64,000 bases of DNA. It comes from Pigmentibacter ruber. Its GTDB lineage: Bacteria > Bdellovibrionota_B > Oligoflexia > Silvanigrellales > Silvanigrellaceae. Of the stretch, positions 34,270-43,233 are shown one piece after another. A program made the translations under genes and the position numbers. Below the pieces are notes generated by a model, which saw only the letters and a program-made list of their open reading frames with translations, was not told the origin of the DNA and ran no database searches. Location of the stretch: assembly GCF_009792895.1 (NCBI RefSeq), contig NZ_WSSC01000001.1, positions 930,001 to 994,000 on the forward strand, given 5' to 3'. The stretch's first letter is position 1. The number at the start of each line of letters is the position of its first letter.

Positions 34270-35574
34270 TTGGCTCGCATTAAAAACTTTGACGTCCAAG
34301 ATGAAAGACGTAACAATTTTAAAAAAATAGAAAAGATAAAAAAAGAAAAAAGATCTGTGCGAGGAAGAATAATTGATGATTGGTTAGTCAATTCAGACGA
34401 AGATAATTTATCAGAAAAGCAATTAAGTGATAAATTAAATGATTTTTATAAAAAAGGTTATCGTAACGGTAGAGTAATTGAAGTACAAAAAAGAAACGTA
34501 TTTATTGCTGAAGAAAGTAAAATTGGCTTTCCTGAAACAGAAAATTTATGGTTGTGTACTGTAGCAAAACGACATTTTCAACGTGCGCATAAAGAAAGAA
34601 ATTTTGTTGTTGTTGGAGATAGAATATTATTTGAACCAAATGCTGAAGTTTTATTTGATGAAGAAGGACAACCAATTGATACAGATTTGCCCCGTGGCGT
34701 GGTACAGCATGCCTTTCAAAGGACAAGTAAAATATCTAGAAAAGATCCATTAAATGCTGAATGGGAACATGTCATGTTGGCTAATATTGATCTTATTGCT
34801 GTTGTTGCTTCAGTTTTAAATCCTGAAGTGCGTTGGGGACTTATCGACCGTTTTTTAGTTCAAGCAGAAATTGAAAATATTCCGGTTGTGATAATTTTAA
34901 ATAAAGTAGATTTATTAAGTAATGAAAGGTTAGCAAATAAAGATTTTCTTGCGAACTACCAAAAAAGAGTCGAAATTTATAAAAAAATTGGCTATGATGT
35001 CATTGAGTTAAGTGCATTAAAACCTAAAAAATATGCTGATAGTGTTAAACATTTACGAAAACTATTTAAAGGAAAAGTGATAGGTTTTGCTGGACATTCT
35101 GGTGTTGGAAAAAGTAGTATTTTGAACTTAATGAAGCCTGAATTTGAGCAAATTGTTGATGAAAATCCTGATATTTTTTATAAAGGAAGACATACAACAA
35201 CATATAATAGTTTACTTTACTTAGAAATAGGTGCTTATGCAATTGACACTCCTGGGATTCGTTCTTTTGATATTCAAACTTATGATGCAATAACTTTAAG
35301 TTATTGTTTCAGAGAATTCAGAAATTACAAGTGCAAGTACCGCGAGTGTTCACATAATTTAGAACCCCAGTGTGCTATAAAAGAAGCAGTGTCACAAGGT
35401 AAAATATCAGCTGAGCGCTATCGAAGTTTTCTAGGAATTTTAAAAGGAATCAGTTTTCGTGAAGGAGAGGGCGACGCTACAGATGCAAATATGATAGCGG
35501 ATTTAAAAGCTAGAGTGCAAAAAAGAGATGAGGAATTACTTCAGGAAAATGAAATTGAAAATAAAGATAAGTAA
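34270..35574 (+). CDS. rsgA: Ribosome small-subunit-dependent GTPase RsgA
   Basis: A circularly permuted GTPase that checks late 30S maturation. N-terminal OB-like region (about 60-120), then G4 (ILNKVDLL) before G1 (GHSGVGKSS), G2/G3 (RHTTTYNS; DTPGIRSF) as expected for the permutation, and a C-terminal zinc site (CKYRECSHNLEPQCAI). About 434 residues, with extra charged N- and C-terminal tails compared with E. coli (350). The start is TTG 34270 with AGGAG 7 bases upstream. Divergent from mutS2. Confidence 0.94.
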   Translation: MARIKNFDVQDERRNNFKKIEKIKKEKRSVRGRIIDDWLVNSDEDNLSEKQLSDKLNDFYKKGYRNGRVIEVQKRNVFIAEESKIGFPETENLWLCTVAKRHFQRAHKERNFVVVGDRILFEPNAEVLFDEEGQPIDTDLPRGVVQHAFQRTSKISRKDPLNAEWEHVMLANIDLIAVVASVLNPEVRWGLIDRFLVQAEIENIPVVIILNKVDLLSNERLANKDFLANYQKRVEIYKKIGYDVIELSALKPKKYADSVKHLRKLFKGKVIGFAGHSGVGKSSILNLMKPEFEQIVDENPDIFYKGRHTTTYNSLLYLEIGAYAIDTPGIRSFDIQTYDAITLSYCFREFRNYKCKYRECSHNLEPQCAIKEAVSQGKISAERYRSFLGILKGISFREGEGDATDANMIADLKARVQKRDEELLQENEIENKDK

Positions 35575-35588
35575 CACTAAGGAATTCT

Positions 35589-37058
35589 ATGAGCATTGTT
35601 AGTATTTCAGATCAAAAATTTTCCGAATATGTAGTTATTGGTGGTGGGCTTTCTGGTTTACTATTAGCTTTAAAACTTTCCAAAGACCCAAATAAAGTAA
35701 CTAAAGGTATTACTTTAGTGGAAAAAGAAGCTCAGTTGGGTGGAAGGCTTTTCTATACACAATTAAACCAGTTTTCTGGCAAATCAAGGGAACAGGTATT
35801 TTCAGAAATATATGAAAATGCTACTAATAATCAATATCTTAGTGGACTTGGATTTGAATTTTTAAATGCAGATGCATTGGAAATTATTTATCGGCATTTT
35901 CTCTCTCAATTAAATGAAGAAGAACTTAGTATAATAGAAAACTTGCAAGTTAAATTAGATATACAAAATGAAAGTTTTGAAACTGAAAGAAATCTTTTTT
36001 TTGTAAAAAAAGATTTTATCTCATTTCATGAGTTATTTAATTCTTCATCAGAGTTTTTTACAAAAAAAGAAGCAGAAAGCTTCAAAAACTTAATCAATTA
36101 TCCTGCAGATGATTCTCTGAAGAGTGAAAATATTCTTTTTGATAAGTCTTTATATTGGAATGAACTGCCAAAAAGTACGAGAGATACTTTTTCCCCTTTT
36201 TTTCAAACTATTATTGGTCCCAATTGGGAAAAAACAAGATTTTCTATCGTCCAAAAAAGAATGCAAGACTTTTTTTATAATTATCAAAAAAAAGTACCAA
36301 ATTATTTTTATCGTAGTTTTTGTTTTGAATATATTATTGGGACAATATTAAGTAAAAGAGGCGTTATTATTCGAAATTTATGTGAACTTATTCGTGTCCA
36401 AAAAAACGAAAAAAATGTTTTCCAATTATTGCTATCCGATGATTTAAATCCAAAAGAAAAACATTTAGAGTGCAATAATGTCATATTTGCCATGCCACTA
36501 AATAATTGTTTAGGAATAATAGCTAAAGAACATTTTTCCCCAGCACAGTCAAAGTTTATTTCAAAAGTTAGACCAATTTCTCTTGTTATTTCTGAAATAA
36601 CTAACTTTTCTGACCTCCAAAGCGAACAATGGCCTTCATTTATCAAGCCAGATGATTGCGTGGTTTTTCCAGTAGAAAGAGCAGTTGGATATTTAACTCG
36701 TGATCAGCGTTTTTTAATGACTACAAAACTAGACTATGAAGATTCTATGCAAGCCCCAGCTGTGAGAGAAGCAATTTCTCGTTTACGAAAAGCTACATGT
36801 CGAGTTATAAAAACAGAATTTACTGAAGAATTAAAAAAGGGAGCAAGAATTCCGCAAAAGAAAATTATGGAAAGAATTATTTTATTACCTGTTGCCTATA
36901 CAATTCCAAATGACATTCCTGTAAATATTGAAGTAAAAGATATAAAAATGGGATTAGATGGAATGTATTGTTGTGGAGATAATTTTCCTGGATTAGCAGA
37001 TGAGCCTTGGAAAATAATAGTAAATAGTGTTAATGAAGTTTTTTTAAATTTGTCATAA
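35589..37058 (+). CDS. FAD-dependent amine oxidase/protoporphyrinogen oxidase-like protein
   Basis: A 489-residue flavoprotein of the amine oxidase/phytoene desaturase superfamily. The N-terminal dinucleotide fold reads YVVIGGGLSGLLLALKLSK, with the acidic end of strand 2 in LVEKEAQLGGRL and the conserved GGR. The C-terminal FAD segment is GMYCCGDNFPGLADEPW. The central substrate domain has no recognisable signature, so protoporphyrinogen oxidase, carotenoid desaturase/isomerase or another amine oxidase are all possible. It begins 14 bases after rsgA and is probably co-transcribed. No haem or carotenoid genes adjoin. Confidence 0.75.
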   Translation: MSIVSISDQKFSEYVVIGGGLSGLLLALKLSKDPNKVTKGITLVEKEAQLGGRLFYTQLNQFSGKSREQVFSEIYENATNNQYLSGLGFEFLNADALEIIYRHFLSQLNEEELSIIENLQVKLDIQNESFETERNLFFVKKDFISFHELFNSSSEFFTKKEAESFKNLINYPADDSLKSENILFDKSLYWNELPKSTRDTFSPFFQTIIGPNWEKTRFSIVQKRMQDFFYNYQKKVPNYFYRSFCFEYIIGTILSKRGVIIRNLCELIRVQKNEKNVFQLLLSDDLNPKEKHLECNNVIFAMPLNNCLGIIAKEHFSPAQSKFISKVRPISLVISEITNFSDLQSEQWPSFIKPDDCVVFPVERAVGYLTRDQRFLMTTKLDYEDSMQAPAVREAISRLRKATCRVIKTEFTEELKKGARIPQKKIMERIILLPVAYTIPNDIPVNIEVKDIKMGLDGMYCCGDNFPGLADEPWKIIVNSVNEVFLNLS

Positions 37059-37179
37059 ATTTCTCTTCTATTTTTTTATAATTTACATTCGGAATAAAAA
37101 AATCAAAAAATAATTTTTGGAATACTCTTTGTTAATTTTGTGTTATGATAGAGTTTAGCTCAAATTAAAGAGGAAATTT

Positions 37180-38781
37180 ATGAAAAAAAGATGTAAACTT
37201 ATTTTTAGTTCTGCTATTCTTTTGAATTCAACATTTATGTATGCAAACAATTTAATTAATAAAGCAAATGAACAGGTTTTAAATATTGGTAACGCCGATG
37301 ATCCTAAAACACTTGATCCACAAAAATGCAATGAATCAACTTGTACAGCCATTATCAAACAATTATTTGAAGGATTAATAACAACTGATAATGCAGGAAA
37401 TATCATTCCTTCAAGTGCAGAAAAATGGAAAGTAAGTAGTGATGGAAAAGTTTATACTTTTTCTTTAAAGAAAAATTTACGCTGGTCAGACAATACAGCA
37501 GTGACTGCAAAAGATTTTGTCTATTCTTTTCGAAGATTAGTAGATCCTAAAATAGCTTCCGAACAAGCAAATTTACTTGAATCGGTAACAAACGTTCCAG
37601 AAATAATTAATGGAAAAAAACCTGTAACTAGTATGGGTGTACGTGCTATTGATGACTATACACTTGAATTTATTCTGACTAAACCTTCACCCGCTTTTTT
37701 TGAAAATTTAACAGTTACAAATACCTTTCCCGTGCAAGAAAAAAGTGTTGAAAAATTGAAAGATAATTTTACACAAGTCAATAATTTAATTTCTAATGGT
37801 CCTTATGTTTTAAAATACAGAAAAGTGGGAGATAAGGTCACTGTTCAAAAAAATCCGTATTATTGGAATGAAAAAAATTACTTTATCGAAAAAATAAATT
37901 TTTTTGCGGTTGTAGATCAAAATTCAGAATTTGCAATGTATGAAGCAGGGCAGTTAGATATTACAAGTAACATTCCACCAAATAAATTTACCCAAATAAA
38001 AAATAAATTTAGTAAAGAATTGGTAAACGATCCTTATTTGGCAAGTTATGTTTATGTTTTAAATACACAAAAAAAACCACTAGATAATGCAAAACTAAGG
38101 AGAGCATTAAGTATTGCTATAGATAGAGACATTATTACACGTTCGGTCCTAGGAATGGGACAAAAACCTTTGTATGATTTAGTACCCTATGGAATTAAAA
38201 ATTATTCACAAAATGTTACCTATTGGCAGAACTGGCCACGTTCAAAACAACTTGAAGAAGCAAAAAAGCTTTATCTAGAAGCAGGATTTACAGCGCAAAA
38301 GCCCTTAACTATCCATATTCTTTATAATACAAATGAAGCACATAAAAAAATAGCAACATCTGTTGCTGCAATGTGGAAAACAAATTTAGGAGTACAAGTT
38401 GAAACAGTCAATGAAGAATGGAAAACTATGCTCGATAAACGAAGTAGTGGAGATTTTGAAATTCTAAGATTAGGTAACATTGCCAATATTAATGATGCCG
38501 GAGATTTTTTAAATCAATATCGTTCAACTGATCCAATGAATGATCCAAAGTACAAAAATAATGAGTATGATAGATTAGTGAATTTATCTTTGTTTGAAAG
38601 TGATAGTGTAAAAAGGAAAAAATATCTAGAAAGCGCAGCAAAAATATTGCAAGAAGATACTCCTATTATTCCAATATATAGCTACGTATCTACCTATCTA
38701 CGAAAACAGTATGTTACGGGTTTTGAAAAAAACAATTTAGGAAAATACTCCTTGCAAGGTGTTTATTTATTAAATAAATAA
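37180..38781 (+). CDS. oppA: Oligopeptide-binding protein OppA, copy 1
   Basis: A 533-residue periplasmic binding protein of solute-binding family 5. Signal peptide MKKRCKLIFSSAILLNSTFMYA. Family landmarks: LNIGNADDPKTLDPQKC, FEGLITTDNAGNIIPSSAEKW, YTFSLKKNLRWSDNTAVTAKDFVYSF, and C-terminal EDTPIIPIYSYV. It delivers peptides to an Opp permease, but no oppBCDF genes are nearby. GAGGAAA lies upstream of the ATG. A paralogue lies 2.8 kb away at 41599, and a TnpB-like gene sits tail to tail with this one. Confidence 0.92.
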   Translation: MKKRCKLIFSSAILLNSTFMYANNLINKANEQVLNIGNADDPKTLDPQKCNESTCTAIIKQLFEGLITTDNAGNIIPSSAEKWKVSSDGKVYTFSLKKNLRWSDNTAVTAKDFVYSFRRLVDPKIASEQANLLESVTNVPEIINGKKPVTSMGVRAIDDYTLEFILTKPSPAFFENLTVTNTFPVQEKSVEKLKDNFTQVNNLISNGPYVLKYRKVGDKVTVQKNPYYWNEKNYFIEKINFFAVVDQNSEFAMYEAGQLDITSNIPPNKFTQIKNKFSKELVNDPYLASYVYVLNTQKKPLDNAKLRRALSIAIDRDIITRSVLGMGQKPLYDLVPYGIKNYSQNVTYWQNWPRSKQLEEAKKLYLEAGFTAQKPLTIHILYNTNEAHKKIATSVAAMWKTNLGVQVETVNEEWKTMLDKRSSGDFEILRLGNIANINDAGDFLNQYRSTDPMNDPKYKNNEYDRLVNLSLFESDSVKRKKYLESAAKILQEDTPIIPIYSYVSTYLRKQYVTGFEKNNLGKYSLQGVYLLNK

Positions 38782-38794
38782 TATTTAAATTATG

Positions 38795-38880
38795 TTACTT
38801 GGCATCCCATTTTTAGCAATTAAAAATGTCCCAAAAGCATATAATTAGCTTTATGGCGTATCATGCCCGATACGGAGCAA
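38795..38880 (-). ncRNA. Candidate omega/guide RNA region at the tnpB-like 3' end
   Basis: Two perfect hairpins lie at and just beyond the 3' end of the tnpB-like gene, where TnpB omega RNAs normally are: CGTATC/GATACG around six bases (38857-38874, overlapping the last codons) and CATTTTTA/TAAAAATG around five bases (38808-38828). Any guide would follow at about 38807 downwards on the minus strand. The second hairpin could instead belong to the end of the convergent oppA transcript. RNA identity is inferred from position and structure only. Confidence 0.4.
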
Positions 38881-39996
38881 ATGTTTTGCAGCTAGTAACA
38901 AATTGTTCCTAGCTGATGTCATAAAAGAAGTTCTTTTATGACATATTTTACAAACAAATGTTCTTTTCCTAAGAATAAACTGCGACTGTAAACTACAGCA
39001 TTGAAATGGCACCAAACTTAGGTTTTTATTTGATACTATAGAAACGACTTTGCCAGCTCTTAGGGCCTTGTAACAAAGCATATTTTGGAAATGTTTTACA
39101 TTTAAACGAGTTGAAATAAAACTATTTCTTGATTGGATTCTTTTTTTTGCAGCTATAATTTCATTTGTTATAACTAATCTGTTATTATTAATAATTTTAG
39201 TAGATTCTTTATGAAATAAATCCTGCTTGATATTTGCTACTTTATTTAAAATCTTTTTTTCTTTTCGACCAATAGGTTTAGGCTTTTCCTTTAATTTATC
39301 TTTTTTTCTTTGAATCACTCTTTTTTTCTTGGCAATATTTAATTTTTTTATTTTAGCTATTAGTTTACTTGAGAAATTTGGTTTTACAGAGTCACTTTCG
39401 TTCTGATATATTATTCCTTTATAATTTGATAAAAAAATTGCAGATTCTGAAGTGGAGTTTTTATTATATAAATTGTTTTTTGTTTCAATTGTAATATTTA
39501 TATACCAACGGCCACAATTATCTTGTGCAAAAGAACCAGATTTTATATGTGCGTCACTAGGTAAGTTTCTTGAATTCCAAAATCTAAATTTAAGTTTATT
39601 ATATTGAACTACATCCTTAACAATTTTAATACCAGAGGATTTAAAAGGAATCCAACCTAACGAGTTTCTTCCTCGCCAGCGCAACAGTTTTTTAAACTGT
39701 TTTCTTCTTGTTATGTATTCTTCTGCAACAGCTTGGACAGTCTGAGAATGTAATCCAAGTTCTTTTGAACTTCCAGCAACAAGCTCATTCATTTCATATT
39801 GAGTAAAAAAGTAAGGAGTGTAATAAATTTTTTTTGTTTTAGGATCGGTTATTACTTTAACAGGTTTATTTTTTAAGGCATTGGATTGTGTTTCTTTACA
39901 AAAATTCCAAATAAAATTCACACCGTTTGCCATTTTTAATAATTTCTTTTTTGTACTTCCCGAATCTTTGATACGGTAACGGTATGTTGTAATCAA
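38851..39996 (-). CDS. TnpB homologue with degenerate RuvC domain (TldR-like candidate)
   Basis: A 381-residue TnpB (IS200/IS605 OrfB) homologue with an uninterrupted frame. The N-terminal half is well kept (NFIWNFCKETQ; LGLHSQTVQAVAEEYITRRKQF; SLGWIPFK; GSFAQDNCGRWY). The nuclease half is not: the RuvC-I 'GIDLG' position reads AIFLS (Asp to Phe188), the RuvC-II Glu region reads VITNEI and the alternative Glu 'VNE' reads VSNKN (Asn323), and the terminal 'DRDxNAA' reads NNLLLAA (Asp to Leu366). The first zinc-ribbon pair is altered (QCCS; CKIC remains). It is probably unable to cut DNA yet maintained. TTG start with weak ribosome-binding site. No tnpA adjoins; oppA genes flank it. Confidence 0.85.
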   Translation of the reverse strand: MITTYRYRIKDSGSTKKKLLKMANGVNFIWNFCKETQSNALKNKPVKVITDPKTKKIYYTPYFFTQYEMNELVAGSSKELGLHSQTVQAVAEEYITRRKQFKKLLRWRGRNSLGWIPFKSSGIKIVKDVVQYNKLKFRFWNSRNLPSDAHIKSGSFAQDNCGRWYINITIETKNNLYNKNSTSESAIFLSNYKGIIYQNESDSVKPNFSSKLIAKIKKLNIAKKKRVIQRKKDKLKEKPKPIGRKEKKILNKVANIKQDLFHKESTKIINNNRLVITNEIIAAKKRIQSRNSFISTRLNVKHFQNMLCYKALRAGKVVSIVSNKNLSLVPFQCCSLQSQFILRKRTFVCKICHKRTSFMTSARNNLLLAAKHLLRIGHDTP

Positions 39997-40027
39997 TTTG
40001 CAATCTCTATGCCTAAAAGTAATATTT

Positions 40028-40048
40028 TGCAGTTATATGCATACTGCA
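40028..40048. repeat. Hairpin upstream of the tnpB-like gene (possible IS left end)
   Basis: TGCAGT (40028-40033) pairs with ACTGCA (40043-40048) around TATATGCAT, 32 bases upstream of the tnpB-like start. IS200/IS605 elements carry subterminal hairpins at both ends, so this may be the left end. It shares TTATATGC, inverted, with 38838-38845. Could be chance. Confidence 0.35.
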
Positions 40049-40143
40049 GACCATTATTAGTTTTAAACAATTAAGAATGAATCACTGATTAAATTAAAAT
40101 TAAAAAGCTGAGTAATTAAGGCTTTTAGAGAAGAAAAGGGATT

Positions 40144-41121
40144 TTATAAAAGTCCCTTCTCCCATTGTTCCCGGATTTTTTTTGCTCTTTCTTGGCGAAC
40201 TTTCAAAGACCGCATATTATTTTCTTTGATTAAATTATTACGCTTGACTTCTTTGTTTAGATAATTTTCATAGCAATGTGGACAATAGGTATCCGCTTTA
40301 TAATTAGGATGAGTTTTGTCTTCAGCACGTAAAGGAGTCCAGCATGCGTAACAAATTTCATACTGAGTTTCTTTTAATTGCTTATCAACTGCTACTCGAT
40401 AGTCAAAAACAAAGCAGTCGCCATCATAGTAGTTGTCATCTGTCGGTGCTTTTTTGTGCGTTTCTTCAAAATATTTAAGAATTCCACCATGAATTTGGTA
40501 GACATCTTCAAAACCTTCTTGGCGCATAAAAGCCGTTGCTTTTTCACAACGGATTCCTCCGGTACAAAAGGTAATAACTTTTTGCTTTTTATACTGCATA
40601 AAGTTTTCACGAACCCAGTCAGGAAAATCGCGGAATTTTTTAATTTTAGGATCTATTGCATTGCGAAAAGTACCTAATTCAACCTCATAATCATTTCGAG
40701 TGTCTAGAAAAACAAGATCTTCACCCTTGTCTAGCCATTCTTTCAGCTCCATGGCTGTAACATATTTTCCTGTAAAATTTGCAGGTTGTATTGAATCCAT
40801 GCCCATTGGGATGATTTCTTTTTTAACTTTAACCAGCATTCTACGAAAAGGGATATGCTCACTATAACTTTTTTTGAATTCAATGTCTGAAAAACATGGA
40901 TGTTTGTGCATAAAAGAAATAAAAGCATCTATGGCAGAGTTTGAACCAACTAAGCAAGAATTAATTCCTTCATGTGCTAGTAGTATAGTACCTTTGATTT
41001 GCAGGTCATTGCACAAATTTAATAAGGTTTCGCGTAACTCTTGGGGCTGTTCAATTTGAACAAATTTGTAATATGCAATATTAACAAATTGCTCAGGTTG
41101 AGGTTGATTGTTTAAATTCAT
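40144..41121 (-). CDS. trhO: tRNA uridine-34 hydroxylase TrhO (YceA-type rhodanese)
   Basis: A 325-residue rhodanese-like enzyme that makes 5-hydroxyuridine at tRNA position 34. An N-terminal acylphosphatase-like domain (YYKFVQIEQPQELR; GTILLAHEGIN) precedes the rhodanese domain with DTRNDYEVELGTF and the catalytic cysteine loop FCTGGIRCEKA. A C-terminal segment carries two CxxC pairs (CYACWTPL; CPHCYENY), probably zinc. This matches the E. coli enzyme (350 residues). A possible terminator hairpin (AAGGGA 40136-40141 with TCCCTT 40153-40158) spans its stop codon. It is the next gene upstream of the tnpB-like gene on the same strand. Confidence 0.93.
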   Translation of the reverse strand: MNLNNQPQPEQFVNIAYYKFVQIEQPQELRETLLNLCNDLQIKGTILLAHEGINSCLVGSNSAIDAFISFMHKHPCFSDIEFKKSYSEHIPFRRMLVKVKKEIIPMGMDSIQPANFTGKYVTAMELKEWLDKGEDLVFLDTRNDYEVELGTFRNAIDPKIKKFRDFPDWVRENFMQYKKQKVITFCTGGIRCEKATAFMRQEGFEDVYQIHGGILKYFEETHKKAPTDDNYYDGDCFVFDYRVAVDKQLKETQYEICYACWTPLRAEDKTHPNYKADTYCPHCYENYLNKEVKRNNLIKENNMRSLKVRQERAKKIREQWEKGLL

Positions 41122-41203
41122 TTATTTCACCTTGTAAAGTATTGAAATTATTTGAATAAAAATACTTATTCGCATTTTTACTATCTATTTTAATAAAATT
41201 TTT

Positions 41204-41455
41204 TTAAGACATCATTTCTTTATAGATTTTATTTAAAAGTTCGCTATCCTTACGTTCCCATGAGAGGAAGACTCTACGTGCTTCTCTATTTTGGAGAGCT
41301 GTCGTCCGGAAAAAATTAATGAAAGAATCTTCGGATTCTTGGGTGCGTAAACTTTGAACGTGTTCTGCATTGATGAGGATTTGGCTAGCCCCACGGCGAA
41401 GAATCAAATTATTGCGGTTCCATTCAAGAGTGACTGCTGCTGAGGTAAACACCAT
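41204..41455 (-). CDS. Small cytoplasmic hypothetical protein
   Basis: An 83-residue protein without signal peptide or membrane segment. AGGAG lies 7 bases before the ATG and supports translation. Residues 30-60 are rich in Arg/Gln/Glu (VQSLRTQESEDSFINFFRT) and it ends KIYKEMMS. No family is recognised. It lies between trhO (same strand, about 80 bases away) and the divergent second oppA gene, so its promoter and that of oppA copy 2 share a 143-base interval. Confidence 0.6.
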   Translation of the reverse strand: MVFTSAAVTLEWNRNNLILRRGASQILINAEHVQSLRTQESEDSFINFFRTTALQNREARRVFLSWERKDSELLNKIYKEMMS

Positions 41456-41598
41456 GGTTTTTCTCCTTTTAGGGTGAATAAGAAATCAGGATTTTCTCAT
41501 AACTCAAGGAATGCGGATCCTCAAGTTTAATTTTCTTCTAAGACATACGGATGTAGATAAATTTATCTTAAATTAACATTTGATAGAATGAGGAATTC

Positions 41599-43233
41599 AT
41601 GGATGAATTTACTGGTCTAAAAAAATTAGTTGCATTTATTTGCTGTTTTATTATTGAATTTTCTTATTCATTTGATGATACATATGGTAAAATCAATAGA
41701 ACTAAGGAACTAAATATTGGGCAAACAGAATTTCCTAGTTTATTAGATCCGCAAAAATGTAAAGAAAATATTTGCAATGTACTAATTTATCAACTTTTTG
41801 AAGGCTTAGTCATTTCAAATGGTGAAGGTAAAATAATACCAGCAAATGCTGAACGTTGGACTTTAAGTTCAGATGGAAAAACGTATACTTTTTATTTGAG
41901 AAAAAATTTAAAGTGGTCAGATGGGACAAAACTGACAGCAAATGATTATGTTTATTCTATGCAGCGCCTGGTTGATCCGGCAGTTTATTCTTATCAATCT
42001 TATTTATCAGAATTTATCAAAAATAGTAAAGAAATAATTTTAGGAAAAATGCCTATAGCTTCCTTAGGTGTAAGAGCTCTTAGCGAATATATTTTAGAAA
42101 TAAATTTAACTCAACCTACTCCTATTTTTTTGGAAATATTAGCTGTTTCAAATAATTTTCCTGTGCAAAAAAAGAATATTGAAAAATTTGGTAGCAAATT
42201 TACTTTACCTGAAAATTTAGTAACAAATGGAAGTTATACCTTAAAAAAATCAAATAAAAGTGAAAAAATAATTTTAGAAGCAAACAAACATTATTGGAAT
42301 CAAAAAGCTATTAACTTTGAAAAAATTAATTATATTTTTGAAAAAGATCCTAATACTTTAATTAAACTTTATCAAAATGGTCAATTAGATATAGTGACTG
42401 ATATAGAGTTAGATCAAATCAAAAGTATAAAAAATAAATTTGATTCGGAGTTGAAAACAGTTTCTATTTTAGGCTGCTATTTTTATACTTTTAACATTCA
42501 ATCTCCACCATTTAGTAATAAAAAATTAAGACAAGCATTAAATATAGCAATAGACAGAGAATTTATATCCCAAAGTTTATTTAATAAAACACAAATTCCA
42601 TTATATGATTTTTTATCTTATGGATTAAAAAATCATGACCATACAATGCCATATTGGTATTATTGGTCACGAGAAATGCAGATTAAAGAAGCAAAGCGTT
42701 TGTATAAAGATGCAGGATACAATGAAAATAATCAATTGAATATTTATATTCATTTTAATAAAGCCTATATGCATAGAAGTATTGCTATATCTATTGCTAG
42801 CATGTGGAAACAAATTCTTGGAATAAATGCCGAATTAGTTGAGGAAGAATGGGATAATTTAGTAGAAAAAGAAAAACTAGATAATTATCAAGTTATAAGA
42901 ATGGGTGTATTAGCCAATATTAATGATGTATATGATTTTTATAATATTTTAACTAGTAATAATCCCTTAAATAATTCAAATTATAAAAATAAATATTATG
43001 ATAAAATAGTTTTAGATCTAATGCATGAACTTGATCCGAAAAAACGAAAAGAACTCATTCAGCAGGCTTCAAAAATTTTGTTGGAAGATGTCCCAAAAAT
43101 ACCAATTATTAGTAAGTCAACAAATTTTTTAGTAAAACCCTATATTCAAAATTTTAAAATAAATCCCTTACAGCTATATTTACTTTCTGAAGTGAGTTCT
43201 ATTAAAGCTGAAGGGAAATTAAGTAAATATTAG
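41599..43233 (+). CDS. oppA: Oligopeptide-binding protein OppA, copy 2
   Basis: A 544-residue solute-binding family 5 protein, paralogous to copy 1 along its whole length: LNIGQTEFPSLLDPQKCKEN, FEGLVISNGEGKIIPANAERW, YTFYLRKNLKWSDGTKLTANDYVYSMQRLVDP and SLGVRAL match the corresponding positions. An N-terminal hydrophobic segment (about 8-23) acts as signal peptide. GAGGA is 5 bases before the ATG. No permease genes adjoin. The two copies are separated by the TnpB-like gene, trhO and a small gene. Divergence suggests different peptide preference. The end overlaps the convergent lipoprotein gene by 4 bases. Confidence 0.9.
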   Translation: MDEFTGLKKLVAFICCFIIEFSYSFDDTYGKINRTKELNIGQTEFPSLLDPQKCKENICNVLIYQLFEGLVISNGEGKIIPANAERWTLSSDGKTYTFYLRKNLKWSDGTKLTANDYVYSMQRLVDPAVYSYQSYLSEFIKNSKEIILGKMPIASLGVRALSEYILEINLTQPTPIFLEILAVSNNFPVQKKNIEKFGSKFTLPENLVTNGSYTLKKSNKSEKIILEANKHYWNQKAINFEKINYIFEKDPNTLIKLYQNGQLDIVTDIELDQIKSIKNKFDSELKTVSILGCYFYTFNIQSPPFSNKKLRQALNIAIDREFISQSLFNKTQIPLYDFLSYGLKNHDHTMPYWYYWSREMQIKEAKRLYKDAGYNENNQLNIYIHFNKAYMHRSIAISIASMWKQILGINAELVEEEWDNLVEKEKLDNYQVIRMGVLANINDVYDFYNILTSNNPLNNSNYKNKYYDKIVLDLMHELDPKKRKELIQQASKILLEDVPKIPIISKSTNFLVKPYIQNFKINPLQLYLLSEVSSIKAEGKLSKY

